DNA of 64,000 nucleotides from Sphaerosporella brunnea (taxonomy: Eukaryota > Ascomycota > Pezizomycetes > Pezizales > Pyronemataceae): the NCBI GenBank assembly GCA_008704415.1, contig VXIS01000157.1, forward strand, positions 40,436-104,435, written 5' to 3'. Positions 1 to 13,499 of the stretch are shown piece by piece; position 1 is the first letter of the stretch, and each line of letters opens with the position of its first letter. The notes beneath the pieces are model-generated. The model saw only the letters and a list, made by a program, of their open reading frames with translations, did no database searches and had not been told where the DNA came from. A program made the translations under genes and the position numbers.

Positions 1-699
1 ATTACGATCAAAATGCAGGGTGGTGTGCTGCCCTCATCGGTCCATCTCGTGCTGCAGTACAGCGGTTGCGATTGAACGTTGTGGCAAGGTGTTCTACTCT
101 TCATTTTGCGCATCTACTACTTATTTTGCAGGATTGTTGACCGCTGCACCTCGATACCGGTGTCGGCGGCGCACGCACCACCCGATCCGCCGCACCGACC
201 TGGTGAACGCAGAATTCGAAGGGCAACCACTTTGTTGCCATGGTCCAGCAGAATCCATCTTGCTGCCATTCACTTTCCCCGCCCATGCACCCCTCTTTCG
301 CTTCCAATTCTTAGTTCGTTTTTCTTCAGTGATGAGAGACGAGGAGCTCCGGAGACGTGCGCCATGACGTCACAGCTTCCGGCTTAGTAAGAAGCGAGAA
401 GGAGAAACCCATCATCTTATTTATAAGCTATTTGAATACGTAGTCCGCGCCTTTCTAGAACACTCCTTTTTTTCATTATTCTGTTCTCTCAACATCGTGA
501 CCGTTCATTTGTGATGTTGGTATCAGCAGCAGAGTATGCGAGCATTGAACCCTAACCCGATGTGCCCGACTATTCCTATTGCGGTAGCTCTCGCGCGGTG
601 GCGTCTTGATGCCGGGGGTTACGTTTGTCCGATCTGCGTTGCAGATTAGAAATAAACCGGTGGAGGTATGTATCTTATTTATTTAATCGTGTATAGGGC
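1..699. other. Intergenic, no gene recognised
   Basis: I see no convincing coding region, RNA gene or repeat here. Short open frames on both strands lack codon bias, family motifs and splice logic. The right end leads into the promoter of the NmrA-like gene. Confidence 0.5.
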
Positions 700-700
700 T

Positions 701-716
701 CTTTATATATAAACAA
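701..716 (+). promoter_or_regulatory. TATA-like box of the NmrA-like gene
   Basis: A T/A-only stretch containing TATATATAAA lies about 120 nt before the ATG at 832. The region after it is pyrimidine- and CAA-rich, as in fungal core promoters. No specific regulator site is recognised. Confidence 0.4.
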
Positions 717-831
717 ACTTTTCCGCCCTGTCCAGTCCCAATTCTGCCTGCACCAACAATTTCGATATCTCCAAGCTCCACACAAAAAACACCCACGACC
801 GCTTTTTTAGTACCTTATATCTTTCTTCATC

Positions 832-1923
832 ATGAGCAAGCTTCTCACTGTCTTCGGTGCCACCGGCAACCAGGGAGGCTCCGTCATCAGCACGGTCCTC
901 GCCCACTCTGTGTTGTCGAAGCAATTCAAGCTGCGCGGAATCACTCGTGATCCCTCGAAGCCATCCGGCCAGGCCCTCGCCGCCAAGGGCGTAGAAGTCG
1001 TCAAAGTAAATCCATTCCCCTCCCACACAAAGCTCTCAGCTAACGCCCCCACCCACAGGCCGACCTCACCGATCCCGCCTCTCTCCAGGCCGCGCTGAAA
1101 GGCTCCTACGCCGTCTTCGCGGTCACGAACTTTTGGGAGTCGATGAGCAAATCTACCGAGGTGACGCAAGGCCGCAACATCGCGGATGCCTGCGCCGCGG
1201 TTGGAGTGAAGCACCTGATCTGGAGCACGCTCCCGCACGTGACCGAGCTCACCAACGGCGTCTTGCCCCACGTCGACCACTTCGACGGCAAGGCCGAGGT
1301 CGACAGGTATATCCGCAAGCTGGGCGTGCCCGTCACTAGCTTTGTCCCCGGCTTCTATGTGAGCAACCTCGGTGCCATGCTGCGGAAGGTGAGCTGCTAC
1401 CCCCCACCCCGCTCCCCCGACGGTGGTGCATGCAATGCTGATTGGACTTGGAAGGGAGATGATGGCGCCTACGCCCTCACCTGGCCCGTGCCCAGCTCGT
1501 CCAAGTTCCCGTTCTTCTCGGCGGCCACGGACACCGGAAAGTTTGTGGCCTCGATCCTGCTCCGGGGAGAGGAGCTTCTGGGCGCAACCGTCTACGGCGC
1601 TTCCGGCTGGTGGAGCGGTGACGAGGTGATCGAGACTTTCAAGAAGGTCACCGGGAAGCCGGCACAGTATCTGGAGCTGCCCGCCGATGTCTGGAAGGGA
1701 TTCATTCCCAACGAAACTACCGCCCAGGAGATGTACGAGAACTTCTTGCTGGTTCGCGATTACAAGTATTTTGGGCCGGAGGGGGCCGAGGAAGGGGTTG
1801 CGAAGGCTATTGAGGTGAGTTGTTCTGTCTACTGCTGTGAGGTCTGTGCTAATGGAATCCTAGCGCTTGGATGAGAAGCCGCTTTCGTTGGAGGAGTGGA
1901 TTAAGGGTGAGACTTGGGCCTAG
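832..1923 (+). CDS. NmrA-like NAD(P)-binding oxidoreductase-family protein
   Basis: Four-exon model: 832-1005, 1059-1388, 1455-1814, 1864-1923, giving 307 aa. The N-terminus is a Rossmann nucleotide-binding strand-turn-helix with GATGNQGGSV at residues 9-18, the NmrA/HSCARG pattern. The middle has the family's VKHLIWSTLPH segment and a PGFYVSN motif; the C-terminus carries a substrate-side subdomain. Length fits the family (about 300 aa). Introns have GTAAAT, GTGAGC and GTGAGT donors; intron 2 (66 nt) is a multiple of three and open, so an unspliced form is also readable. Members bind NADP(H) or NAD(P) and act as redox sensors, transcription co-regulators or reductases; the substrate cannot be told from sequence. 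The ATG at 832 is the first in frame and sits just before the Rossmann strand. The gene stands alone between non-coding stretches. Confidence 0.88.
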
Positions 1924-2752
1924 ATGGCGGGAATCTAGGCTTCGACGGAGGAGAACGAAGGAAGGGAACTTTTAATTAGGTAGAGATGCTGGTACATAGA
2001 ATGATATAACTACTGTACCAAAAAATTAGTTGAAATTGATCCAGGAAAACTCCGGAATTCACAAAACTCTGGTTGTTATCTGGAAGTTAAATCATTCTCG
2101 TAGTTTCTGAAATAAAAATTTGAAAGTACACCGTTTGTCCAACACTTCTGTATTACTACCAATGTTGTAGAAATACGTATTGACAAGCTTTACCGGTTTT
2201 CGGCAACCCTGGATGGACGTCGGTGAGGTTGGAAGACCGTGCTTGTAACAAAAGGCAATTGTTCAAAAACATTATTGCACTAAAAAACGTTAGTTGTACC
2301 AAGAGAGATTTGTTCAAAAACTGGATCGTAATATAACTGGTATTTGTGCAAGTCCAGGTTAACACCGTATTCTGAGAGTATTTAATTGGTGTAAACGGAA
2401 ATGCTGTCTGTGTGGGCATGCCCCCCATAGGTGAATATGGTTGGGGACATCTAGAGCCGGAGGGTGTCTTTGAGCCGCACATTCTCGACCAAAAAAAATA
2501 ATTATTTTTTAAAAGAAGACTAGCTTTCGCTCGCACTATCGACTGATTGAGTCGGATTTTCCAGATTCTTCCTGCCGATTTTGGACAATTGTCGCCTGGC
2601 TGACAAAACAAGAAGATTCACGCTTATCACTCGGTCATTTTGTATCTACTACTATATAGAGCAAAGTGACACGTGAGGCGGAAAAACACGGAAAATTTAC
2701 CCTACCTTGCCGTGACGCATCGCCGGGGGAGAGCGTCAGCGATGACACCGCT
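1924..2752. other. Intergenic, no gene recognised
   Basis: AT-rich downstream region of the NmrA-like gene. A 151-codon minus-strand open frame (2156-2611) has no recognisable motif and no supporting splice sites, so I do not call it. The region ends at the GAGT duplication flanking the next element. Confidence 0.4.
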
Positions 2753-2756
2753 GAGT

Positions 2757-4093
2757 CCCTAGGGTACAAGATTTTGGTGTGGTGTGGTTTAAAAGGCACC
2801 ACAAAAGCGTGTTACGTAGTTTAAATGTCACACCGCGGTGTCAAAGTCGTGCCGTTTAAACTACAAAACCTCTTATCGTCGTGGCATAGAAAAGGTGTCG
2901 TGCCAAATAAACCACGCGGAGTGTCAAAGCCACGATGAAAAGAGGGGTCACGACAAAGTCGTGCCAAAGACACCACACAATTGAACCAGACACAGCAAGA
3001 ACAAATTCACCAAGACGAACTACACCACATTTGGAGAAGAGCTAAGCCCATTTTCGGGGACGGGAGGTTCCGCTGTTGTCCCATCTTTAAAATTCCGCCC
3101 TTCCGGTTCTCCACCCTTTCTTTTCCTCATCCTTCATCACCAATCATCGTTCATCACCAATCAGCCGCCATCAGCCATCACTCTGCTTGCTTCGTGCCCC
3201 ACCCTTTGTTTGCCTGCTTGTTCCCGTTGCCATTGACTTACTTTCGGCTGCACCTCTCTGTGCTCATCACAATGATTGTGTGTGGCTCTCCCGGTTGTCG
3301 GCTTCACCAATGACCAAAGTTTGAACGAAACGACCGTCCTGCATACGGGTGAGTTTCCACGCGCAGCAGAACAGTCAATTCCGCTGACATCGTGCTGCTT
3401 CTACAGCTCGCTGGAGTTAACAGGCAGCGAAACACAGCCGATCCCGCTACCCCATTCCCGCTGCTGCCCCCTTCAGTTTCCACTCATGCTTTTGCTGAAC
3501 TTAGCTAACTTTTCCCACACCCAGGACTTCCACCAACGAAACAAACCTTCCCGGATTGTCTCAATCCCTTCACTATCTCGTTACAAGGAAGTCCGGCTAT
3601 GTTGTAGAACGCTGTGGTGGTTTATGATGGTGACGTTTGGTGCACGGACTGTGGTGGGAGTCGTCGTGTCAAATGTAGTGGCGCTTGTCTTTATCCTGTA
3701 GATCGTCTATATTGAACAATTAACGGGCTTTTATCGTGGCAATTATCGTGGCATCCATCGTGACTAGCATCGTGGCGTTTATCGTGGCATTTTTGCACGA
3801 GCTCGTGGTGTAAAGGCCACGAACTCGTGGTTTAAAAGACACGAATTTGTAGTTTGAAAGACACGAACGGCGTAGTATGAAAGACACAAACTTGTGGTTT
3901 GAAAGACACAAACGGCGTAGTATGAAAGACACAAACTTGTAGTTTGAAAGACACGAATTTGCAGTATAAAGGACACGAATACTGTGGTGACGCGCCATAT
4001 AATGCTTTGGTGGGTGGGTGTCACTATAGGCGGCACCCCAGATGGCACCATATACGTCCTGCCGTTTACACTACAAATTATTGAACCCTAGGG
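2757..4093. mobile_element. TIR DNA transposon with CCCTAGGG termini, non-autonomous
   Basis: The left end reads CCCTAGGGTACAAG and the right end is its imperfect inverse (TTGAACCCTAGGG); both are flanked by GAGT (2753-2756 and 4094-4097), a possible 4-bp target duplication. The inner flanks are packed with short direct and inverted motifs around GTGTCGTGCCAAA and ACTACAAA, typical of subterminal repeats bound by a transposase. Two open frames in the middle (2981-3313 and 3276-3701, +) match nothing I recognise and contain no transposase motif. The superfamily is uncertain. Confidence 0.5.
3825..3985. repeat. Short tandem repeats in the 3' subterminal region of the CCCTAGGG element
   Basis: Units of about 20-23 bp alternate between an ACACGAATTTGTAGTTTGAAAG type and a GGCGTAGTATGAAAG type, about seven copies in all. 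They explain the repetitive minus-strand peptide frames here (KFVSFILRR repeats), which are not genes. Confidence 0.7.
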
Positions 4094-4097
4094 GAGT

Positions 4098-4859
4098 GAC
4101 TGCGCGCCTATCATCCGCGCAGCTGCAACCATCACACCGTCCAACGCCATTCACCGTTACGCGAGGGTAAGTGTCTTGATGATTGCAGTGGCGGAATTCT
4201 CGCTCGCACATGGCGATCTCGCCTTACCCACGCGCCCATATATACTTCATGCTCCCGCCAAGAGGAATATCCTGAAGTCAGAAGGCCCATGACCAGTTGC
4301 AGCATTCAAAGCTGCCGGCGAGAGAGGTCCAGCTATTGATAATATTGGCTGCATGTTGTCAACGAGCGATGACCGCCGAGTGAGGGCAGAAAAAATTGGT
4401 TGTCGCCAAGAGGGTAGGGCCTGACAACATTGAGTGTTTATGGGTCCGACTGCATTCAACCTGACATCAAAAAGCCCCCATGGCCCAGCGGTATAAACTG
4501 CCGGGTAGGACTGGTACCCCTTCACAGCTGGGGTGCCCCGGTTCAAGTCCTGGGGCTTCCTCGCCGCTCCCTACACAGCTGGGAGCGGAAGGTTTTTGCT
4601 GCTCTCGCCTTTGCGTAAGTTTTATGGCCTAAGCGCGTGGAATTTTTTATCAATTTTCTTGTGCATTTCTTTTGTTTTCTTTGTGTCCTGGTTGCAAGGG
4701 GAGGTGCGGAGTTGAATGGTGGGTCATCGAGGGCGGGAGCGGGCAGAGTGAGGGCGCATGTCCGCACTCCTCACGCTAGCATTGAACTCTTCTTTTGACG
4801 ACTTCAATTGAGTGGCGCTGTAATCATAATCGCTTGCCGTGTGGTCACCACATGGGTGT
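4098..4859. other. Intergenic with a tRNA-like B box, no gene called
   Basis: A segment at about 4477-4560 has an A-box-like D arm and the B-box GGTTCAAGTCC, but the acceptor arms do not pair in register with the T arm. It may be a decayed tRNA or a tRNA-derived SINE head. Nothing else is recognised. Confidence 0.35.
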
Positions 4860-6190
4860 TTACTCGTGTATTACTAAGCGAAAATGAATGTCGCAACCCA
4901 CCGCGACCAGGTGTCCCCAACCATATCCTGTCCGTCCACTTATTGACGCGATCTCATGGGTCAACTGCGGCCACCAAACTGCCAGAAAAGAAAAGTGTAA
5001 AAGGACAAGGGAAAGAAACACAAGCCTGTAACAACAGAAAGAGAGCCATGGCCACCTGGGCCGAATCACCCTCCGATTCCTCCTTACTGGATGATGACGA
5101 GTCATCTTCCTCTGCAACGGATTGTCCGACTTTTGTATCTCGCAGAAACTGCAAGATATGCGGGATAGCCTTTCCTCCCTGAAAAGCACTGCCACTGACC
5201 GCCACCGCCACCCAAGGTGCTTCCATCCCAGCTCACTTTCCATAGAGAGCCAAAGCGCGCGAATCTGTGGCAGCCACCTATCGCAGTCCTTAAAGAGGTG
5301 CTCCCTTGTTCGTCGCCTGCCTGAGAGGCAAAACCAGCACTTGTCGGAGTCCCTCTTGTGGAGTTTCTCCTTGAGATACGGCGCCGTGATTGCATGACCG
5401 GTAAGAAGTTGATAGTACCGGGACGCGAGCGCCTTTCTCTCCTTCTTGAGGGCTGGCCGGAAACCAGTCTTCTTTCGCGGAGCGTAGGATGCACGGAGGC
5501 TCGTGCTTTGACGGATCCACTGCTCGGTGCCGTGGCTACGCACTACCGAGGCCTTGCGCTTCAGGTGGGTCAGACTGGTCTGTCGAAGAAGCGCTTCGTT
5601 CGGGGCTCTGATAGGAGACGATGCTGCGTCCTTGGCCATCATGTCTGCAAACTCGGCTTTCGACGCCGGCGTGTCCCGGGACCCACCGCAGTGTGAGGGA
5701 GCGCCCATGGTTGGACAGTTCGCGGCTCCACTTAATGGTGCGGCGAGCCATCCACTGGCCGGAGCCGTCCTTGCATCGCAGCCAGTACGGCTTGTGCATC
5801 AGCGAAGATGGTGTAGGCCCGGTACTTTTCCAGCCGCTCATTAAATCGGTGGACGGCTCGAAATAGCGTAGACTTCCGCGTCGGAGACCTTATTAGTGCC
5901 GCGGCGGTCACTGTCGCCGCTCCGGTTAGGGTAGTGGTCGGTATGTGAGACCGGTCCAGGGCTCGGGGTTGGGGTCTACCGGGGCAAGCCATGCAATCGC
6001 ACAGCCGACCTGGCCATCCTCTCGCCTGGACCCATCGCGTAGATTTGGTTGGAGGCAGAGCTCTATTTTCCTGGTTCTGCATGTGAAAATCATGTACTCT
6101 CACTCGATTCAGTTCATGGATGGCGCAAACGGGTCGACTACACGCAACATAATTACATTCACCCATAGTTCCTTTTCCTATCACAGTCAT
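4860..6190 (-). mobile_element. 5'-truncated LINE (Tad-like) fragment: RNase H and 3' tail
   Basis: Three overlapping minus-strand frames carry pieces of one LINE C-terminus. About 5790-5830 encodes YTIFADAQAVLAAM (RNase H first acidic strand). About 5640-5700 encodes LTLRWVPGHAGVES and then ADMMAKDAAS (RNase H C-terminal part). About 5280-5345 encodes CWFCLSGRRRTREHLFKDC, the C-x2-C..H..C knuckle found after RNase H in fungal Tad1-type LINEs. Frames change between these pieces, so the copy is dead. The 5' end abuts the stop of the carboxylesterase gene. A related 3' tail occurs near 44630-44780. Confidence 0.75.
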
Positions 6191-6193
6191 GAC

Positions 6194-7963
<1,770 letters not shown>

Positions 7964-8249
7964 TTTCTGCCCGCCTCTTTCTATTGCGTGGGGAACTGGC
8001 TATTTATTCCTTAACTTTTTACTGCGGGATTCGGTAAAGTGGCTTACTTCGGCCGCTGTTTCTTCGGTATACTCGGGGCTGGCATTTAAAACCAAAAAAA
8101 TGCAACTGCACCAAGTGGCTGAAACCTATTCGATGGACAAATCTTTGAGCTCAATTGAGGTTCAAATCGCCAGATCGAGAGCTCTCGCCCACCCGCATTT
8201 TTTGGTTCTAAATGCCTGCCCCGAGTATGTTGCCATTCAAGAAGTGGGC

Positions 8250-8600
8250 CTGTCTCAGAAGTGCCTCGCTAGGAGACTTGCACGGCAAGGAGACCGCTTC
8301 CGTCCATAAACTCCTTCAATCCCAGCATGCCCGGGGCCCACTGGAGTGTCACCGCCGACCGGCCAATTCCCGGCCGAGTCGCGCGCCGGCGCCATCCACT
8401 GGCCCGGGCCAATGACATCCTCCTTGCACCTCTCGAGCTCGGTGAAGATTGTACTTGTATTGCTGGCCGTTCCGAGAGTGGATTACCAGGAGACGCCCGG
8501 AATATCGAGTTCGGCGGAGACTATTTTTAAGACCGCCGCGATTTTTTTCGATGCGAGACCCCGGCCGCCCCACCTTTTCCCTGGAATGATCTGCAATCGT
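8250..8600 (-). mobile_element. Decayed LINE RNase H remnant
   Basis: On the minus strand one frame reads VTLQWAPGMLGLKEFMD, resembling the LINE RNase H motif (v-l-W-vPGH-Gi-GNE-AD) with several substitutions. Upstream text is similarly degenerate. No intact frame remains. It could be a diverged relative of the LINE at 4860-6190. Confidence 0.35.
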
Positions 8601-9399
8601 GGGGCTAAATCGTGGGAGATCGTCGGACGCTAATCGGGTATGGAAGCGAAAATTGATGACTTGGCATGGGTGATCGTCTATGATGTCGCCAGCGCTGATG
8701 CCAGTGGAAAGCAGAATCCTCGACTACCACCTCCGATCCCATCTAGTTTTTGCCTAAAAAACTTAAGAAAGAGGTAGAAATGAGAAACGATAGGCCCGAG
8801 CGTCACGGTCACAACTTTTTTACAGTGCTCCCGTTCAAATACCTCCTAAATAATCCCTTTTTTACAAGACCATCCATACAGATCTCTCCGGGATCTTAAT
8901 ACCCTTATTCTTATTTCCCATACATTTCCGAAGGGACCGCCGGAGCGTTGTCTTATAAGCGGGTTCTTCTTATATATTCAAGGTGAACGCCATTAAGGAG
9001 GGTATAAAAGCCAAGATGTCAACATGGTGGTCGAAGTGGATCACGAAGCCAAGAATATAATTATGGCAAACGAAAGGGGATTTGTGGGCTTGATTGCGGT
9101 GTTTCCGGGTTTTATTGCTATACTTTCTGGCTTTTCCATCCAGATCCATTTCCAGTTCAAACTTCTATACCCAAGTATCTCTCGGAAGCCAGGCGCTGCA
9201 GTACCGAGAATAGATACAAGACGCTGTGCTTAGCTGTGCCATCATTTTCTATCACTCGCTGCCTTAGATGCAGAAACGCTGGCTGCTGATACCATCCTGC
9301 CGCTACTAACTGACGATAACCTTAAACGGCATATGAGATGCTACCTGCTGGTGCGATGCATAAATATCCGGTGCAAAAGCAGGGTTAGTTAGCCGGATA
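8601..9399. other. Intergenic, no gene recognised
   Basis: A TATAAAA box occurs at 9003-9009 just before a short ATG frame (9015), but that frame closes after 14 codons and the overlapping 69-codon frame at 9024-9233 has no recognisable motif. I see nothing else. Confidence 0.4.
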
Positions 9400-10461
9400 T
9401 CATTGCCTCGTACTGGTCCTGCGGCTCTCCAGGGCTAAAATTGATTCAAATCCAGCAAGACCTCTCAGTGCCATTTTATATACATAATTTGCTCTGTATT
9501 TGTCCCAACCCAGTGCCTCCCAATTCCCAATGTTTCTCCCTTCCTGTGTAATAAGCTGATCAATGAGCCACAGCCTACACATCTCGTTACATTTGGTCCC
9601 ATCATTTCCTCCTCCTGAGACAAAAACATCCCCCGTCAGTTTGTACGTTGGCTTCTTCTTAGTCATCGTATACAGAAACTCCGTCACCAACTTCATATTC
9701 CTCAAGCTATGCAGCTGCGTTGTTGCTTTGGCAACGTAGCTTGGGTCATAGATGCCAACCACATGGTTTTTGATGCAAACAACCAGTGAATGCCAACTCG
9801 AATCGTTTTCCACTGGTTGGTCTTCTTGCCCTTCTGTTTCCACCGCGGGGCCCAGATTAACAATGAATACGAACACAGTCCCCTGCCTCGCTCTGTACTC
9901 CTTTAATGCTTTGGAAATCGTGTGGCAGTTATTGTAGTCGGAAAATGCGGGGGTGTCTTTTGCAGCGTCTAAATATGCGTGCTTCTGCTTTCCGTCGGTG
10001 TAGCTCACCGGCTGGGTGCAAGTTTTGAGATTAGGTGCGGGTCCACTCTGCTCCTGAAGGTACGTCAGGAGGGTCATCCGGTCCTGGGCAGTGTTCTCAA
10101 TAGCCAGCCAGCCGGGCTGGCTGCGTTGGGCTGCGTTGGGCTGATCACTAAGCCAGGATGGCTTTTCAACTCGTCGGCTGGCTGTAGGCTGCATGAGCTG
10201 TTGCTCGGGTGTGAAGAATGGACATCATTGTTGCTTCACTGGTTATCACTCTGTACCAATTCGCGACTTTTACATGCAAAGACGCAGCCCACAGCCAGCC
10301 AGCCAGCCCGGGCTTCGTAGCCGGGCTGATAAGACAGCCAGCCCAGCCGGGCCTATTTTGACAGCCGGGCTGGCTGCCAGGGCTTTTTGGGCTGGCTATT
10401 GAGAACACTGGTCCTGGGTCTTGGTTCGTGTATCAAAGGGAGTATTCAGAAGATGAGCCAT
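9400..10461 (-). pseudogene. Unknown protein gene (cysteine-protease-like pattern) disrupted by a hAT MITE
   Basis: Reading minus from an ATG at 10461, the frame MAHLLNTPFDTRTKTQD runs into a transposon at 10410. The same frame resumes at 10088 and stays open to 9400. With the insert present, translation meets TAG five codons inside the element. Without it and one target copy, the coding sequence is a continuous frame of about 246 aa. A truncated protein could start at Met in RMTLLTYLQ just after the insert. Function is not recognised. A Ser-Trp-His (SWHSLVVCIKNH) followed 15 residues after the His by Asp (IYDPSY), then an Asn and Cys region (GNDGTKCNEMC), loosely recalls the His-Asp-Gln/Asn-Cys order of ULP1/C48 peptidases; this is tentative. 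Confidence 0.7.
10089..10410. mobile_element. Non-autonomous hAT element (MITE), 322 bp
   Basis: The termini are perfect inverted repeats beginning CAGTGTTCTCAATAGCCAGC, and the element is flanked by an exact 8-bp duplication GTCCTGGG (10081-10088 and 10411-10418). An 8-bp duplication with CAGTG..CACTG ends is diagnostic of hAT transposons. The interior is built of CAGCCAGCCCGGCTGG palindromic modules and encodes no transposase. The exact duplication and termini indicate a fairly recent insertion. Relatives lie at 55065-55310, about 55880-55918 and about 45398-45500. Confidence 0.92.
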
Positions 10462-11577
10462 GTTGTCTGAGAAAGCGGTGACGGATTGATGGCAGGTTGT
10501 GTTGTGGAGAAAACAGTTGCGGCGCTCACAACTGAAGATGATAAAGTCAACCATTCAAAGAGCAATTGAAAGCTTTAACATTGAATTATCTGTGAGTTCG
10601 AGCCCAGTACAAGCTTGCAGCTTATTTAGCCCTGGGGAGGTACCAGATCGTACCGAGGGGCCATGTCGGACCCCAACCATCTATGGGGGGAGGCCTCTTA
10701 CTGTCCTATGGTGCAGGCAGCTATAAACCTGGTTGTCGGAGATGGACGACCACAATCAATGCCGGTATCCCCGCGTCCGAACTCAGAGCAAAACAAACGT
10801 TAAGCACCTAAGGCAGATGCGCTCTACAACCCAACGTTTTCCATTTCACTGTATCTGCGCTTGCGTGCTGCTTATTTTCCGACGAAAATATCCGTGCGAC
10901 GACCAGGTTTGTAGCTGCCTGCACCATATATCTGAATGCCATTGTGCAAGCCCCAGTTACCTGATCAGGTGAATATCTGCATCTGGCTGTGTTCGCGACA
11001 TGCAAACAACTTCTCGGCGCCAACATTCACGTCCAATTAATCCTTTTTTTTTTTACCCATCAGGTGTCAACCACCGTGACAGCGAGCCAAACCAACCCGG
11101 CGACGAAGCTTGCCCACTTAGACGGAAACAATACCATCGCCGCTAGCTGGGCCGGAATCTATGTATCCACAAACCCACAAAGTTCACATGCTGGCCCAAA
11201 GGGGCGGGTTCGCGAGGTGTGAGTAATGACTACTGCGCTCCATCCTGGGCTGCTACCGCGAACGTGATGCGTCGCAATGTACAATTGCAACTCGAGGGTG
11301 GTAAGTTGCAGCCGCCGAGGGACTCTGGTCGCGCCTGTGGCAGTGTTCTCGTACCTTCACGCGCAGCAGTGATTGGGACGGAGAGTGATTCGCTGTTTCT
11401 TCCCGGTCCGGTGGGTGTGCGTGCCCCGCTTTGAAGAGGAGACTGGAACGTTGCACGCTTTGGTCGGCGGAACCAGCCCCGGAAAAGTGGAAGACCGAGT
11501 ACGGAGAAGAAGATGGAAGAAGCAGCAAGAAATATCATAGTGTATAAACATCATTTCCCATCTATCGCGAACCCCCA
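10462..11577. other. Intergenic, no gene recognised
   Basis: Contains the upstream region of the disrupted gene and the 3' side of the sugar transporter. A T-run lies at about 11044-11055. Small open frames have no motif or splice support. Confidence 0.45.
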
Positions 11578-13409
11578 CTACTTCTCTTCCAAGTCCTCAA
11601 AAATCTCCCGCTTTTCCTCTCCGACAAAATTATTCAATATTTCCGTCAACCCGACCCTCTCCTGCACCGCTCTCAGCCACTCCGCCTCCCGTTCCGCCAC
11701 ATTGCTTCCAAACACCCTGTCCATATCCTCAAGGCTCTTATTGGCGGTCTCGGGGACGAACCAAAAGATGAAGCCGGCGCCCATCAGGGTGAAAACCGCA
11801 AAGAAGATGTACGTGCCATAGGTAATAGTCTCGAGCATAGGCGGGACCACAAAGGCTATGATGAAATTGTTCATCCAGTTGCTGCTCGCCGAGATCGACG
11901 TTCCTTTGGCCCTGACCGACACCGGGAAGATCTCGGAGATCAAGATCCACGAAGCCGGGCCCCAGGAGTATCCGAAATTCATCGCGTAGATCCAGACGCA
12001 GGCGACGCACACCCAACCGGCGGCCGGGTGCGAATCCCAGGAGTGCTGGAACCTGCCGACGAGGATGGCAAGGATCGTCAGGCAGGTGAACATCCCGAAA
12101 GAGCCAGCCAGGCAGATCGGTCGCCGGCCGACTTTGTCGATTACCAGAACGGTCGGTAGTGTGACCAGGACGAACACGACGCCGACAACACCGGTGGCTA
12201 GGAGACTGGTTGTCTTGCCAGAGAGGCCGAGGCCGGAGCTGTTTCCTCAGTGTTAGAAGTGCATAAGAGGGAACGATGGGCGAATCGGCTTACAAGATGG
12301 TGGGCGCATAGTAGATCACCGCATCGATTCCGGTCCATTGCTGGAAGAACATGACAAGACACCCGATGGCCAGGCGCTTGAACATGTGCCATGACTTGAA
12401 GAAGCTCCCGTATTGTGCAAGCTCTAGCTTGATGGAGTCCGCCCACCCGTCACCGTTGGTCAGGTGTGGGAACTTCTCTTCCAAAACCTCGCGCTGGAAG
12501 ACCGCCTCGGCTTTGATCTCCAGGAACTCGGTGCGGATCAGAGGGTCGTCGGCAGGAAGTTTCCGGAGTGAGCAAAGAACCGCGATTGCCTCCTCCTCCC
12601 GGCCTTTCGAGACTAGAAGCCGAGGAGAGAACGGGAGGAACCAGACGCCGATCGCTAATGCGATTGCCGGGATCCCCTGAGTTATCATTGGGATACGCCA
12701 TGACCAGTCAGATTGACCGTCGCCGGTGCCTCCGATGTAATTTGTACCGTAGCTGACAGGGATACTCAGTACGGTGCGGAGGAGGAAGGTAGATCACAAA
12801 CCCTATCCAAAAGGAAACCATTATCCCGAAGGCGATACTGAGCTGCTGCAAGGCGACCAAAAGCCCTCTGGCCTCCGGCGGGGCCAATTCGGCGTTGTAA
12901 AGTGGGCCCACAGAGCTCAGACTGCCCACTCCCAATCCTGGACAGCACAGTTAGTTTCACCGAGTCCCTGCTCTTCCACAATGGAGTCGGCACTCACCAG
13001 TAAACCACCGTCCAGCATACACAAAACGAGCATTACTTGCGCCAGCCTGGAGGTAGCTGCCAAGTACGACACTCAAAGCAGAGCCACAGATGGCATGTTT
13101 CCTACTCCAGCGCTCCGCGAAATATCCCGACAACAACGCACCCAGCCATCCGCCCAGCTGCAGGATGCTTGTCATCCACCCCTTCTTGCTCGCGTCTCGG
13201 ACCTCAGGGAACGCTTTCCCAAAGGAGGTCATCACAAGAGCTTGCGACAGCACGCCTTGTTCATACCCATAGAGCAGGCCTCCCAGAGACGCAAAGAGAG
13301 CAATGAAGAACACTTTGCGGTTCTCGAAAAGCAACCCCATGCCCTTCGTTGAGCGTCGCGAGCTTCGGAGAACGGCGGTCGCCCCACCGGAGGTTGTGCC
13401 GTGTGCCAT
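11578..13409 (-). CDS. MFS sugar transporter (SP family)
   Basis: Exons 13409-12998, 12937-12802, 12752-12294 and 12238-11578 give 555 aa with about twelve membrane spans. Family signatures are in order: LLYGYEQGVLSQALVM in TM1, GRWFTGLGVGSLS with the PEARG loop, WIGYGTNYIGGTG (restored by intron 2), FSPRLLVSKGR (PESPR-like), FQQWTGIDAVIYYAPTIF in TM7, DKVGRRP, and VPETANKSLEDMD near the C-terminus. These mark a plasma-membrane proton-coupled or facilitative hexose/polyol transporter; substrate not predictable. Donors are GTGAGT, GTTTGT and GTAAGC. The ATG at 13409 follows a TATA box at 13490-13497. Confidence 0.93.
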
Positions 13410-13489
13410 TGTGTGCTGCAAACTGGTGGTGAAATAGCGGCATGGAAAGTGGGAGACGCGGCACAGCAAGAGTGATAGGAAGAGATCCT

Positions 13490-13497
13490 TATATATG
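13490..13497 (-). promoter_or_regulatory. TATA box of the MFS transporter
   Basis: Reads TATATAAG on the minus strand, about 80 nt upstream of the start codon at 13409. Confidence 0.5.
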
Positions 13498-13499
13498 CA

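Noticed and set aside
4477..4560. tRNA gene
   Set aside because: A B box and D-arm-like text are present, but the bases after the T arm do not pair with those before the D arm and the T stem has a mismatch.
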